From Cerasibacillus quisquiliarum (GTDB lineage: Bacteria > Bacillota > Bacilli > Bacillales > Amphibacillaceae), in contig NZ_JACHHA010000003.1 of assembly GCF_014202495.1 (NCBI RefSeq), positions 1 through 64,000 on the forward strand: a DNA stretch of 64,000 nucleotides. Reading direction: 5' to 3'. Shown in pieces: positions 1 to 8,196 of the stretch (the first letter of the stretch is position 1; each line of letters starts with the position of its first letter). The notes beneath the pieces were generated by a model, which saw only the letters and a list, made by a program, of their open reading frames with translations, was not told the DNA's origin and made no database searches. The translations under genes and the position numbers were made by a program.

Positions 1-141
1 AAAGCCACCGAATTAAATATAGGAAGTCTATATTTTAATCGGAAAATGTTCAAAATTAATGAGCAAAAAGTGTTCAATTTTACTTGACGGTTACATTATT
101 ACGGTCGATTGATTCACTTGTAAAAATAAAAGGGTGATTTT

Positions 142-966
142 TTGAGAAAAATAATTTCTTATATTTGTTTATATCTATTATTAATCGGTTGTCAATCCGA
201 AATAAATTTAGATGAAAAACATGAATCTGTTAAATATAATCATTCGCCAAGTGAACAGCAATCTAAACAAACTAAACAGAATCAAGAAGAGAAAAATAAA
301 TCCGTTGAACGAGATGCTGAGGAAGCCGTTCAAGCTACACACCGTGTTGATGAACATAATTGGTATATCCGACCTTTAAATGAACAGGAAAACGAACAAG
401 TTGTTTTGTTAACGATTGATGATGCACCAGACCAATTTGCCCTAGAAATGGCCCATATTTTAAAAGAGAAAAACGCAGGTGCGATATTTTTTGTTAATGG
501 GCATTTTTTAGAGACTAAAGAACAGAAGGAAATTTTAAAACAAATTCATCAAATGGGATTTGTTATAGGGAATCATACATATAGTCATGCCTACTTACCA
601 GATATAAGTGAAGAAAAACAAAAAGAAGAAATTATACGTGTTAATGATTTGGTGGAGGATATTACAGGGGAAAGACCGGCCTTTTTCCGTGCACCGTTTG
701 GGGCAAATACCGACTATTCGGAGCAAATCATTGCAGAGGAAAATATGAAGATGATGAATTGGTCTTACGGTTATGATTTTCAACCGGAATATATGGATAA
801 AGATAGACTAACCAAGATCATGTTAGAAACAGAACTTCTACATAATGGAGCAAATATATTGATGCATGACCGAAAGTGGACAAAAGAAGCATTAGAAGAT
901 ATTGTCATAGGATTACGTGAAAAAGGTTATGAAATCTTAGATCCACATTATTTGGAAGTCGAATAA
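142..966 (+). CDS. Polysaccharide deacetylase (NodB domain) lipoprotein
   Basis: Predicted membrane-anchored carbohydrate esterase (CE4 fold) acting outside the cell on peptidoglycan or another N-acetylated glycan. The N-terminus is a lipoprotein signal with a LIGC lipobox (Cys17). A Lys/Gln/Glu-rich linker follows to about residue 75. The NodB domain carries TIDDAP (Asp93/Asp94, in place of the usual TFDDGP), the zinc motif NHTYSH (His145, His149), FRAPFG (Arg183) and LMHD (His242), so the catalytic set looks complete. It starts with TTG behind an AGGGTGA SD. The exact substrate cannot be read from sequence. It is followed by a separate SR1-type transcription unit. Confidence 0.85.
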   Translation: MRKIISYICLYLLLIGCQSEINLDEKHESVKYNHSPSEQQSKQTKQNQEEKNKSVERDAEEAVQATHRVDEHNWYIRPLNEQENEQVVLLTIDDAPDQFALEMAHILKEKNAGAIFFVNGHFLETKEQKEILKQIHQMGFVIGNHTYSHAYLPDISEEKQKEEIIRVNDLVEDITGERPAFFRAPFGANTDYSEQIIAEENMKMMNWSYGYDFQPEYMDKDRLTKIMLETELLHNGANILMHDRKWTKEALEDIVIGLREKGYEILDPHYLEVE

Positions 967-1036
967 TCCTATTCCTTACTGGATAAAAGCTTCAAAATAC
1001 AAAAAGGAAGAACTATAAAACCAAAATAGATACTAA

Positions 1037-1085
1037 TATGACACACTAAATAGAAGTTAAACATAAAATGTGTTATACTAATGGC
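1037..1085 (+). promoter_or_regulatory. CcpN-type operators and promoter of the SR1-like RNA
   Basis: TGTGTTATACT at 1069-1079 matches the published B. subtilis CcpN consensus TRTGHYATAYW at all 11 positions. It also contains an extended -10 (TATACT at 1074-1079). A second, one-mismatch copy, TATGACACACT, lies at 1037-1047. CcpN represses sr1, gapB and pckA on glycolytic carbon in B. subtilis. Position directly before the SR1P-like ORF supports the same control here. The boxes are read directly; the repression is inferred. Confidence 0.6.
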
Positions 1086-1118
1086 GAATTAATGTTGAGG
1101 ATTAAAGGAGAGGTAAAA

Positions 1119-1226
1119 GTGGGGACCATCATCTGCAAAGATTGCCAAAAAATTGTTGAACACTACGAAGCAAATAAAGTGACGACACTTTACGGTCAAT
1201 GTAGCAAATGTCAGGCAAAAAAATAA
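1119..1226 (+). CDS. sr1P: SR1P-like GapA-binding peptide
   Basis: A 35-residue peptide starting at GTG after a strong AAAGGAGAGG SD (1104-1113). It begins MGTIICKDCQ and carries two CxxC pairs (Cys6/Cys9 and Cys28/Cys31) around a VTTLYG core. These are the hallmarks of the SR1P family (small zinc-ribbon-like peptide). In B. subtilis SR1P binds glyceraldehyde-3-phosphate dehydrogenase GapA and promotes its interaction with RNase J1. The preceding CcpN box strengthens the call. The peptide is too short for routine gene callers. Confidence 0.75.
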   Translation: MGTIICKDCQKIVEHYEANKVTTLYGQCSKCQAKK

Positions 1227-1240
1227 ATGAGATTTCCTTT

Positions 1241-1270
1241 GCACATCAACTCTAAATTGATGTGCTTTTT
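1241..1270 (+). terminator. Intrinsic terminator of sr1
   Basis: Nine-bp perfect stem GCACATCAA/TTGATGTGC (1241-1249 with 1257-1265), 7-nt loop, followed by a T run. Confidence 0.85.
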
Positions 1271-1461
1271 TATAATTAAATTTTATGTTTCGTGTCACTA
1301 TCAGTTGGGAATAATATAATAAACTAACTAAACGCATATTGAACAAATTGAACAGCATATGTATCAATGAGAAATAAACATTCGGAATATTTTTTAAATG
1401 ATTGGCGTTATATAGAGTTAGATAGTCCCTTCGTAAAAATTAAAATGAAAGGAAGTGCGTC

Positions 1462-1701
1462 ATGATGAAGTTTGTGTTAGACACATTGCGTCAGGAAGAA
1501 GAAAAAGAGCGTTTACAAGTGCTACGAATGGAAATTGATTATGAATTATTAACTCTATATGATGCAATGCAAACAAATGATATAACAATAATCGTCCAAA
1601 CAAAAGAACGTCTTAAAAAGCTAACAAAAGAACTTATTGATATTAAACAACGCTATACGAACAGTTCCGATAGAGAAATTGATAAAAATCGGGTTAAATA
1701 A
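1462..1701 (+). CDS. Small hypothetical coiled-coil protein
   Basis: 79-residue, highly charged, probably all-helical protein that I do not recognise. Residues about 8-66 alternate Glu/Lys/Leu/Ile in heptad-like spacing, suggesting one or two amphipathic helices (a helical hairpin or coiled coil). No signal peptide, membrane segment or metal-binding Cys is present. Two adjacent ATG codons (1462, 1465) follow a GGAAG SD. A 20-bp terminator hairpin starts at its stop codon, which supports a real monocistronic gene. It sits immediately before the repeat-bounded xylose cassette. Confidence 0.6.
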   Translation: MMKFVLDTLRQEEEKERLQVLRMEIDYELLTLYDAMQTNDITIIVQTKERLKKLTKELIDIKQRYTNSSDREIDKNRVK

Positions 1702-1752
1702 GAAATAAGGAGTTCAGTTGAAGATAAAACTGAACTCCTTATTTCTTGTTAT
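1700..1752 (+). terminator. Terminator after the small coiled-coil gene
   Basis: Perfect 20-bp stem (1700-1719 with 1728-1747) with an 8-nt loop, overlapping the stop codon of the gene ending at 1701. The core AAGGAGTTCAGT/ACTGAACTCC recurs in the terminator after bshC at 39948. Confidence 0.85.
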
Positions 1753-1822
1753 AATTGTATTATCTTTATGCGGGGGATGTTGATTATAAATACAAAGACA
1801 ATCCAATATTTTTACGATTTAT

Positions 1823-2105
1823 AAGTATGTGTAAAATAATTCTCGAAGATATTTATACAAAAAATTAGCTAAAAAGAAGAGATACGCTTTTGTAAATGTA
1901 TGCGTACTAAGCAAAACCACGTAAAAAAGCCATTTTATAAATGAATTTGATTAAAATGATACATATTAATACACCAAACTGTGAATTTAATTGAATTTGA
2001 GGAAAGCGTTCGTATCCTGATGTATGATGTATTTGCACTGATTTTGAGGGAAAAATGAATATTGTTATTGTGAAAGACAAAAAACTGAAGCTTGGACCGT
2101 GAAAA
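1823..2105 (+). repeat. Left ~283 bp direct repeat flanking the xylose cassette
   Basis: Starts AAGTATGTGTAAAATAATTC and is nearly identical, with scattered substitutions and small indels, to 9542-9824 in the same orientation. I see no long terminal inverted repeats. A reading frame on the minus strand is partly conserved between copies, but one copy is frameshifted. It may be the remnant or end of a multicopy element, or a duplication formed when the cassette entered. Repeat ends are approximate. Confidence 0.85.
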
Positions 2106-2232
2106 GAAATGCTGAAAGGGAAACCCAATTTATTTTGGTGCAGTAAGATTTACATATACGCTTAGTGTCGGAAATACTAGTATGAGAAGGTTACCGATAA
2201 AAGCTTGACATCATTTTAACTAAAATTAACCA

Positions 2233-2316
2233 TTGACAACGATTTCATAACGTTGTAGACTTAGTTTAAATATTAAACTAAGTTTTATAAGGACATGGTT
2301 TAAGTGTTAAACAAAG
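2233..2316 (+). promoter_or_regulatory. xylA promoter with cre site and two XylR operators
   Basis: TTGACA (2233-2238), a 17-bp spacer and TAGACT (2256-2261) form a SigmaA promoter. TGACAACGATTTCA (2234-2247) differs from the CcpA cre consensus TGWAANCGNTNWCA at one position and overlaps the -35. A 25-bp palindrome (2259-2283; core AGTTTA-N5-TAAACT) starts at the -10. A weaker second copy, GGTTTA-N5-TAAACA, lies at 2298-2314. This is the expected arrangement for xylose induction through XylR with catabolite repression through CcpA. Confidence 0.8.
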
Positions 2317-2347
2317 TTCTTTTACAATAGAAAGGAGTTTTTTAATC

Positions 2348-3676
2348 ATGAGCTATTTTCCGAATATAGATGTGGTTCAATATGAAGGTCCGAAATCCAA
2401 CAATCCATTCGCGTTTAAATTTTATAATCCAGAAGAAAAAGTCGGAGACAGAACAATGGAAGAAATTCTTCGCTTTGGCGTTGCTTACTGGCATACATTT
2501 ACAGAAGATCTATCCGATCCGTTTGGTGCTGGTACAGCAATCCGCCCATGGGATAAGTATTCTGGCCTAGATTTAGCAAAAGCAAGAGTGGACGCGGCGT
2601 TTGAATTTTTCGAAAAAATAAATGCGCCATACTTCTGCTTCCATGATGTCGATATTGCGCCGGAAGGGGATACACTAAGAGAAACAAATAAAAATCTCGA
2701 TACGATTGTAGCGATGATTAAAGACTATATGAAAGACAGTAAAACAAAATTGTTGTGGAATACGGTCAATAACTTTACACATCCACGTTTCGTGCACGGT
2801 GCGGCATCTTCGAATCATGCAGATGTATTTGCTTACGCAGCTGCCAAAGTGAAAAAAGGGCTAGAAGTCGGAAAAGAACTTGGTGCAGAAAACTATGTGT
2901 TCTGGGGCGGCCGGGAAGGATATGAAACACTCCTAAATACGGATATGAAACTGGAACTTGATAACTTGGCACGGTTCTTTCACATGGCGATTGACTATGC
3001 GAAAGAAATCGGCTTTGATGCACAGTTCTTAATTGAGCCAAAACCGAAAGAGCCGACTTCTCATCAGTATGATTTTGATGTCGCAAGCGGCTATGCTTTC
3101 CTGCAAAACTATGATTTACAAGATCATTTTAAATTCAACATTGAAGCAAACCATGCAACCCTTGCCGGTCATACGTTTGAGCATGAACTGAGATATGCAC
3201 GTATTCACAATATGCTAGGCTCAGTCGATGCGAACCAGGGACATCCGTTACTCGGATGGGATACGGATGAGTTTCCAACAGATCTATATGCGACGACCCT
3301 TGCGATGTATGAGATTTTGAAAAACGGTGGTCTCGGCCGTGGCGGACTAAATTTTGATGCAAAAGTGCGCCGAGGATCATTTGAACCAGAAGATTTGTTT
3401 ACAGCTCATATTGCTGGAATGGACAGTTTTGCTGTTGGTTTGAAAGTTGCCCATCGATTAATTGAAGATCGTGTACTTGATCAAGTGGTGGAAGAGCGTT
3501 ATGAAAGTTTTTCGAAAGGCATTGGCTTAGAAATTGTAGAAGGAAAAACGGATTTTCATAAACTGGAGGCATATGCATTGGGATTGGATGAAATTAAAAA
3601 TTCATCTGGAAAATTAGAAAGGATTAAATCTACCATTAATCAATATTTGTTGCGAGTGTATGCTGATAAGGAATAA
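2348..3676 (+). CDS. xylA: Xylose isomerase
   Basis: Cytoplasmic TIM-barrel isomerase converting D-xylose to D-xylulose, using two divalent metals. The 442 residues fit class II xylose isomerases. Visible motifs are FCFHDVDI (catalytic His99 with Asp102), [10 protein letters not shown] (184-193), the metal ligands in [10 protein letters not shown] (Glu230, Lys232), [15 protein letters not shown] (Glu267, His269) and GSVDANQG (Asp294), and the Asp pair near 305-307. ATG follows an AAAGGAG SD. First gene of the operon, 24 bp before xylB, and directly downstream of the XylR operators. Confidence 0.97.
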   Translation: MSYFPNIDVVQYEGPKSNNPFAFKFYNPEEKVGDRTMEEILRFGVAYWHTFTEDLSDPFGAGTAIRPWDKYSGLDLAKARVDAAFEFFEKINAPYFCFHDVDIAPEGDTLRETNKNLDTIVAMIKDYMKDSKTKLLWNTVNNFTHPRFVHGAASSNHADVFAYAAAKVKKGLEVGKELGAENYVFWGGREGYETLLNTDMKLELDNLARFFHMAIDYAKEIGFDAQFLIEPKPKEPTSHQYDFDVASGYAFLQNYDLQDHFKFNIEANHATLAGHTFEHELRYARIHNMLGSVDANQGHPLLGWDTDEFPTDLYATTLAMYEILKNGGLGRGGLNFDAKVRRGSFEPEDLFTAHIAGMDSFAVGLKVAHRLIEDRVLDQVVEERYESFSKGIGLEIVEGKTDFHKLEAYALGLDEIKNSSGKLERIKSTINQYLLRVYADKE

Positions 3677-3700
3677 CCGGCATGTGTAGGAGGATTAAAC

Positions 3701-5200
3701 ATGAAATATGTTATCGGAGTCGATTTGGGAACAAGTGCGGTGAAATTATTGCTTGTCAATTTGTATGGGGAAGTCGTTCATGAAGTTTCAAAAGCGTATC
3801 CGTTAATCCAGGAAAAAGCCGGTTACAGTGAACAAGACCCTCACGCTTGGGTAGATCAGACAATTGCTGGATTGTCTGATCTTCTCCGACAATTTGAGGG
3901 CAATCCAGAAGATATTGAAGGCATTAGCTTTTCCGGTCAAATGCACGGACTTGTTTTGCTTGATGAAGAGCAGCAAGTACTTAGAAGTGCGATTTTGTGG
4001 AATGATACGCGAACGACAGAAGAATGCAAAGAAATTGTTTCATACATTGGAAGAAGGCGCTTGCTTTCAATTACTAAAAACCAAGCTTTGGAAGGGTTTA
4101 CTTTACCAAAAATCCTTTGGGTGAAAAAAAACGAACCAGAAATTTTTAAACAAGCAAAAACTTTTGTTTTGCCAAAGGACTATGTACGCTTGCGGTTAAC
4201 CGGAAGGATCCACATGGATTATTCCGATGCAGCGGGAACGCTTTTGTTCGATATTGGAAAGAAAGAATGGAGTAAAGAAATTTGTGAAGAGCTTGGAATA
4301 GCTGTTTCGATGTGTCCGCCGTTAGTAGCGTCCCATGATTTTATCGGTACAATCTTACCAGAAGTTGCATATAAGACGGGACTTTCTCCAGCTACACGCA
4401 TTTTTGCCGGCGGTGCCGATAATGCTTGTGGTGCGATTGGTGCAGGAATTTTGGAAGACGGAAAAACCCTTGCGAGTATCGGCACGTCTGGTGTGTTGTT
4501 AACGTATGAAAGCTGTGGAGATAAGGATTTCGACGGAAAAGTACATTATTTCAACCATGCGACAGAAGACAGTTATTATACAATGGGCGTGACACTTGCA
4601 GCAGGACATAGTTTATCCTGGTTTAAGGATACTTTCGTGAAAGATAAAAGTTTTGATGAATTGTTAGCGGATGTGGAAAGTGTACCCCCAGGCGCCAATG
4701 GTTTGTTATTTACACCGTATATTGTCGGAGAACGCACGCCACATGTGGATGCAACGATCCGTGGCAGTTTTATCGGAATTGACAGTTCTCATAACCGAAA
4801 ACACTTCACACGCGCTGTGTTAGAAGGGATTACATTTTCGTTGAATGAATCATTGGAAATCTTCAGGGAAAATGGAAGGCATGTCGACACGATTATTTCC
4901 ATCGGCGGCGGAGCGAAAAATGAAGCGTGGCTACAAATGCAAGCAGATATTTTTAACGCAAATATCGTGAAACTGTCTAGTGAACAAGGCCCTGGTATGG
5001 GAGCGGCAATGCTCGCTGCATATGGTTGCGGATGGTTTAACAGCCTTAAAGAGTGTGCTGACCGTTTCTTGAAAATAGAGAAGGTGTATGAGCCAAACGT
5101 TGAAAACGTTGAAAAGTATAAAAGCCTGTTTCAGTTATATAAGCAAATATATTCGACAACAAAGACACTCAGTCAGCAATTAATGAATTATAGATCATAG
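3701..5200 (+). CDS. xylB: Xylulokinase
   Basis: FGGY-family kinase phosphorylating D-xylulose to D-xylulose 5-phosphate for entry into the pentose phosphate pathway. It has the N-terminal phosphate-binding GVDLGTSAVK (Asp8), the substrate motif SGQMHG (78-83), WNDTR (100-104), catalytic Asp240 in FAGGADNACGAIG, and the C-terminal ATP-site IGGGAKN. Length (499 aa) is standard. AGGAGG SD 24 bp after xylA indicates co-transcription. Confidence 0.97.
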   Translation: MKYVIGVDLGTSAVKLLLVNLYGEVVHEVSKAYPLIQEKAGYSEQDPHAWVDQTIAGLSDLLRQFEGNPEDIEGISFSGQMHGLVLLDEEQQVLRSAILWNDTRTTEECKEIVSYIGRRRLLSITKNQALEGFTLPKILWVKKNEPEIFKQAKTFVLPKDYVRLRLTGRIHMDYSDAAGTLLFDIGKKEWSKEICEELGIAVSMCPPLVASHDFIGTILPEVAYKTGLSPATRIFAGGADNACGAIGAGILEDGKTLASIGTSGVLLTYESCGDKDFDGKVHYFNHATEDSYYTMGVTLAAGHSLSWFKDTFVKDKSFDELLADVESVPPGANGLLFTPYIVGERTPHVDATIRGSFIGIDSSHNRKHFTRAVLEGITFSLNESLEIFRENGRHVDTIISIGGGAKNEAWLQMQADIFNANIVKLSSEQGPGMGAAMLAAYGCGWFNSLKECADRFLKIEKVYEPNVENVEKYKSLFQLYKQIYSTTKTLSQQLMNYRS

Positions 5201-5264
5201 ATTAAGAGCTTAAATGGAATAAGAAAGCGTTTAAATAGGTTGATAGGAAAAGGAGGGTGAAAGA

Positions 5265-5283
5265 GCAAGATTCAACATCTTGC
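5265..5283 (+). promoter_or_regulatory. Hairpin between the SD and start of the xylose transporter gene
   Basis: GCAAGAT/ATCTTGC perfect 7-bp stem with a 5-nt loop lies between a strong AGGAGGG SD (5251-5257) and the ATG at 5292. The linear SD-start gap is too long for normal initiation. Folding the hairpin would shorten it to about 15 nt. Alternatively, TTG 5280, which overlaps the stem, is the start. Confidence 0.45.
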
Positions 5284-5291
5284 TTTATACA

Positions 5292-6701
5292 ATGAAAACG
5301 GAAAAGAAACCGCTAAATTCATATGTCATTTCCATCACGTTAGTCGCAACTTTGGGTGGATTATTATTTGGTTATGATACAGCTGTTATTTCTGGTGCAG
5401 AGCAATCAATTCAAAGATATTTAATAGATAGTTTAGGATTAAGTTCTCTTGTACACGGTATTACGGTTTCCAGTGCATTAATTGGTTGTATTGTAGGTGG
5501 ATTAATATCTGGATATTTTGCAAATCGAATAGGTAGAAAAAATTCTTTAATTATAGCTGCAGTACTATTTTTCATCTCTGCTTTAGGGGCTGCCTATCCG
5601 GAATTTTTATTCTTTGAAGTTGGAGAACCGTCAATTGGCTTGCTCGTTATTTTTAATTTATACCGTGTGATTGGTGGAATTGGTGTCGGGATGGCATCTG
5701 CACTATCTCCAACATATATTAGTGAAATTGCACCACAAGAAGTTAGAGGACGTCTTGTATCATGGTACCAATTCGCTATTATATTCGGTCAATTGCTTGT
5801 TTATTTTGTAAACTACAGTATTGCAAAAGGTCAACCAATTGCTTGGGTTAATGAAATTGGATGGAGATATATGTTTGCCTCTGAAGCAATACCAGCTTTC
5901 CTTTTCTTTGTTTTACTATTTTATGTACCTGAAACACCAAGGTATTTAGCGTCAAGAAATAAAAAAGATAAGGCAATGAATGTTCTAACCAAAATTAATA
6001 ATTCTAAAGCAAAAGCAAAAATGATTATGTCAGATATTAATAAGTCTCTTAGTGCATCAGAAGCTACTGGAAAATTATTTTCTTATGGAAAAACAGTTAT
6101 TGTTGTAGGTATTTTGCTTTCTATTTTCCAACAATTTATCGGAATTAACGTTGCATTATACTATGCTCCAAGGATTTTTGAAAGTATGGGTGCAGGTCAA
6201 AATGCTTCTATGTTGCAAACTGTGATAATGGGTCTAGTTAATGTAATATTTACGATTGTTGCTATTCAGACAGTAGACAAATGGGGCAGAAAACCGTTGT
6301 TGATGGTTGGTTCCGTTGGTATGGCGATAGGCATGTTCGGTGTTGCGTTACTTGCACAAGCTGAAATATTCGGTACTTGGACATTAATCTTTATTATTTT
6401 TTATACTGCTTCCTTTATGATGTCATGGGGACCGATTTGCTGGGTGTTATTATCAGAAATATTCCCGAACAAAATTAGGGGACAAGCAATGGCTTTTGCT
6501 GTTGCAGCTCAGTGGGCAGCAAACTTTTTTATCTCGTCCACTTACCCTCCAATGATGGAATTTAGCGGACCGTTAACTTATGGATTTTATGGTTTGATGA
6601 GTGTAATTGCTGCTATTTTTGTATGGAAGATGGTTCCTGAAACAAAAGGAAAGTCATTAGAACAATTGGAAAATATTTGGTTAAAAGGCAAAGCCGAATG
6701 A
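5292..6701 (+). CDS. xylT: MFS sugar porter, probable D-xylose:H+ symporter
   Basis: Twelve-helix major facilitator of the sugar porter family (469 aa from ATG 5292). Family signatures are visible: GGLLFGYDTAVISGA in helix 1, the NRIGRKN loop 2-3 motif, EIAPQEVRGRLVSWYQ, PETPRYL after helix 6, QQFIGINVALYYAPRIF in helix 7 and PETKGKSLEQLE at the C-terminus. Operon position after xylAB makes xylose the likely substrate. Its DNA is noticeably more AT-rich than xylA/xylB, suggesting a different origin within the cassette. TTG 5280 is an alternative start (4 residues longer). Confidence 0.88.
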   Translation: MKTEKKPLNSYVISITLVATLGGLLFGYDTAVISGAEQSIQRYLIDSLGLSSLVHGITVSSALIGCIVGGLISGYFANRIGRKNSLIIAAVLFFISALGAAYPEFLFFEVGEPSIGLLVIFNLYRVIGGIGVGMASALSPTYISEIAPQEVRGRLVSWYQFAIIFGQLLVYFVNYSIAKGQPIAWVNEIGWRYMFASEAIPAFLFFVLLFYVPETPRYLASRNKKDKAMNVLTKINNSKAKAKMIMSDINKSLSASEATGKLFSYGKTVIVVGILLSIFQQFIGINVALYYAPRIFESMGAGQNASMLQTVIMGLVNVIFTIVAIQTVDKWGRKPLLMVGSVGMAIGMFGVALLAQAEIFGTWTLIFIIFYTASFMMSWGPICWVLLSEIFPNKIRGQAMAFAVAAQWAANFFISSTYPPMMEFSGPLTYGFYGLMSVIAAIFVWKMVPETKGKSLEQLENIWLKGKAE

Positions 6702-6736
6702 TCTGATGAATAAATGAAATATATGTAAATGTCAAG

Positions 6737-6766
6737 AAAAGGATGAGTTACACTCGTCCTTTTTCA
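6737..6766 (+). terminator. Terminator after the xylose transporter gene
   Basis: AAAAGGATGAG paired with CTCGTCCTTTT (one G-U) and a T run, between the transporter gene and galM. Read-through may still feed galM, which has no obvious promoter of its own. Confidence 0.75.
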
Positions 6767-6791
6767 CATCTTATAGCGAGGAGCTGTTACC

Positions 6792-7829
6792 ATGCATGTT
6801 ATAACTAAGAATCTAAACAACAAATGGAAGCTATTTATACTGGAAAATGACCATGGGATGCAAGTTCATTTTCTCAATTTTGGCGGGATCATTACAAAAA
6901 TACTTGTACCTGATCGAAATGGCCAATTTGAAAATGTCGTGTTGGGGTATAAAAATGTTTATAATTATCAAATGGATTCCGGTTTTCTAGGTGCCATCGT
7001 TGGGCCTGTTGCTGGAAGGATTGCAGGAGCATCGTTTGAGCTCGATGGAAAAACATATGAGCTTGAAAAAAATGATGGTTCGAATCATTTACATGGGGGA
7101 ACAGTAGGATTTCATCAGGTGCTATGGGATGCACAACCATTTGAGTCCCATCACGAAGTCGGAGTAAAACTGATGTATCATCGAAAAGATGGAGAAGGTG
7201 GTTATCCAGGGAATTTAAAAGTGACGGTCACTTATTCATTAAATAACCTTAATCAGTTAAAGGTGGATTACTGTGCATCAACAGATAACAAAACGCCAGT
7301 TACGCTAACGAATCATGCGTATTTTAATTTAACTGGAGACATAGAGGACACAATTTCCGATCACGAAGTTCACATGAATAGTCATTACTACTTGGAGCTG
7401 GATGAGGAACGCATTCCGACTGGCCAGGTGCTGGATGTACGGGGTACGACGTTTGATTTTACCGGTGGTAGGAAGTTAATTGACGGAATTGATTCAGAAC
7501 TGAAACAACATATATTGGTTGATAACGGATATGATCACTATTTTTTATTTGCAAATGAGAAGGCAGGAACAGTGAAGGTGAAAGATGAAAAAAGCGGAAG
7601 AGTGCTCGTAATTACGACCGATCAGCCCGGCATGGTTATGTATACAGCGAATAATCTTGAAGAAGGTCTTGAATTAACAGAAGGAAAATCCAGGAAATAT
7701 GTAGGGGTTTGTTTTGAAACACAAGGACCTCCAGCTTCCTTGCATTATCCGGATTTGCCATCCATTGTGCTTGATGAGGGAGAAATTTATCGTAAGCAGA
7801 CGGTGTTTTCGTTTGGGGTGATGAAGTAG
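6792..7829 (+). CDS. galM: Aldose 1-epimerase (mutarotase)
   Basis: Cytoplasmic enzyme interconverting alpha and beta anomers of aldoses, here presumably supplying the xylose anomer used by XylA. The 345 aa are typical for GalM. Conserved elements include NFGGIIT, GPVAGRIAGASF, the catalytic His in NHLHGG (about 95-98), the second His in TNHAYFNLTG and the catalytic Glu in CFETQGPP near the C-terminus. SD GCGAGGAG precedes ATG. It lies after a terminator but in the same orientation as xylABT. Confidence 0.92.
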   Translation: MHVITKNLNNKWKLFILENDHGMQVHFLNFGGIITKILVPDRNGQFENVVLGYKNVYNYQMDSGFLGAIVGPVAGRIAGASFELDGKTYELEKNDGSNHLHGGTVGFHQVLWDAQPFESHHEVGVKLMYHRKDGEGGYPGNLKVTVTYSLNNLNQLKVDYCASTDNKTPVTLTNHAYFNLTGDIEDTISDHEVHMNSHYYLELDEERIPTGQVLDVRGTTFDFTGGRKLIDGIDSELKQHILVDNGYDHYFLFANEKAGTVKVKDEKSGRVLVITTDQPGMVMYTANNLEEGLELTEGKSRKYVGVCFETQGPPASLHYPDLPSIVLDEGEIYRKQTVFSFGVMK

Positions 7830-8151
7830 GATTTGGGAGATGGATGGTTTATCATAACAATCTCTTTTTCGAGCGAAATAAACTTCAGCTTTGAAGACTC
7901 CAGAGTTGTAGTATTTTTAATTATTACTCTTTATGCTTATTCATTGTCTTTTTTCGTCTATCATTTTTCTGATGACTACAGAGGCTCAGAAGCGTTTACC
8001 ATAATAAAATCTTCAATTTCATATTGTTTCTAATTTCCTAATAGGGAAATTAGAAAGAAGTATGATGGAATAAGCTTAGAAAAGATAAAATTACTAATCG
8101 GTCATTAATGTTTTATAGAAAGGTGATTGAGCACATAAAACATTCCATTAT
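7830..8151. other. Gene-free stretch between galM and the xylR terminator
   Basis: No convincing gene. It contains a perfect 12-bp inverted repeat with a 6-nt loop (TTTCTAATTTCC at 8027-8038 with its complement at 8045-8056) lacking a T run. An open frame from TTG 7833 has no SD and an uninformative hydrophobic translation. Confidence 0.5.
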
Positions 8152-8188
8152 AAAGGCATTTGATACGAAATCTATCAAATGCCTTTTT
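8152..8188. terminator. Bidirectional terminator between galM and xylR
   Basis: Fourteen-bp perfect stem (8152-8165 with 8173-8186) with a 7-nt loop and T run on the plus strand. It lies where the galM and xylR transcripts converge. Confidence 0.8.
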
Positions 8189-8196
8189 CTTGATGT

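Larger units (their letters stand above)
1087..1270 (+). ncRNA. sr1: SR1-like dual-function RNA
   Basis: Short transcription unit bounded by the CcpN/-10 element and an intrinsic terminator (1241-1270), containing one 35-codon ORF. This matches B. subtilis SR1, which acts both as a base-pairing RNA on ahrC mRNA and as the mRNA of peptide SR1P. The 5' end is estimated from the -10 position. Whether the non-coding half pairs with an ahrC homologue cannot be judged here. Confidence 0.55.

Noticed and set aside
1089..1367. 92-codon minus-strand frame covering the sr1 region
   Set aside because: Antisense to the SR1P-like peptide gene and its terminator; no SD and no recognisable domain.
1907..2128. 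73-codon minus-strand frame in the left repeat
   Set aside because: The matching frame in the right copy is frameshifted, there is no SD, and the start lies outside the repeat; treated as part of the repeat.
5222..5236. cre-like sequence (AAGAAAGCGTTTAAA region) upstream of the xylose transporter
   Set aside because: Two mismatches at fixed positions of the cre consensus and no nearby promoter; not reported as a feature.
7833..8033. 66-codon open frame after galM with hydrophobic translation
   Set aside because: TTG start with no SD, no family resemblance, and it overlaps the inverted repeat at 8027-8056; composition looks like random AT-rich DNA.
8027..8056. Perfect 12-bp inverted repeat considered as the galM terminator
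   Set aside because: No T run follows in either direction; the hairpin at 8152-8188 is the better terminator.
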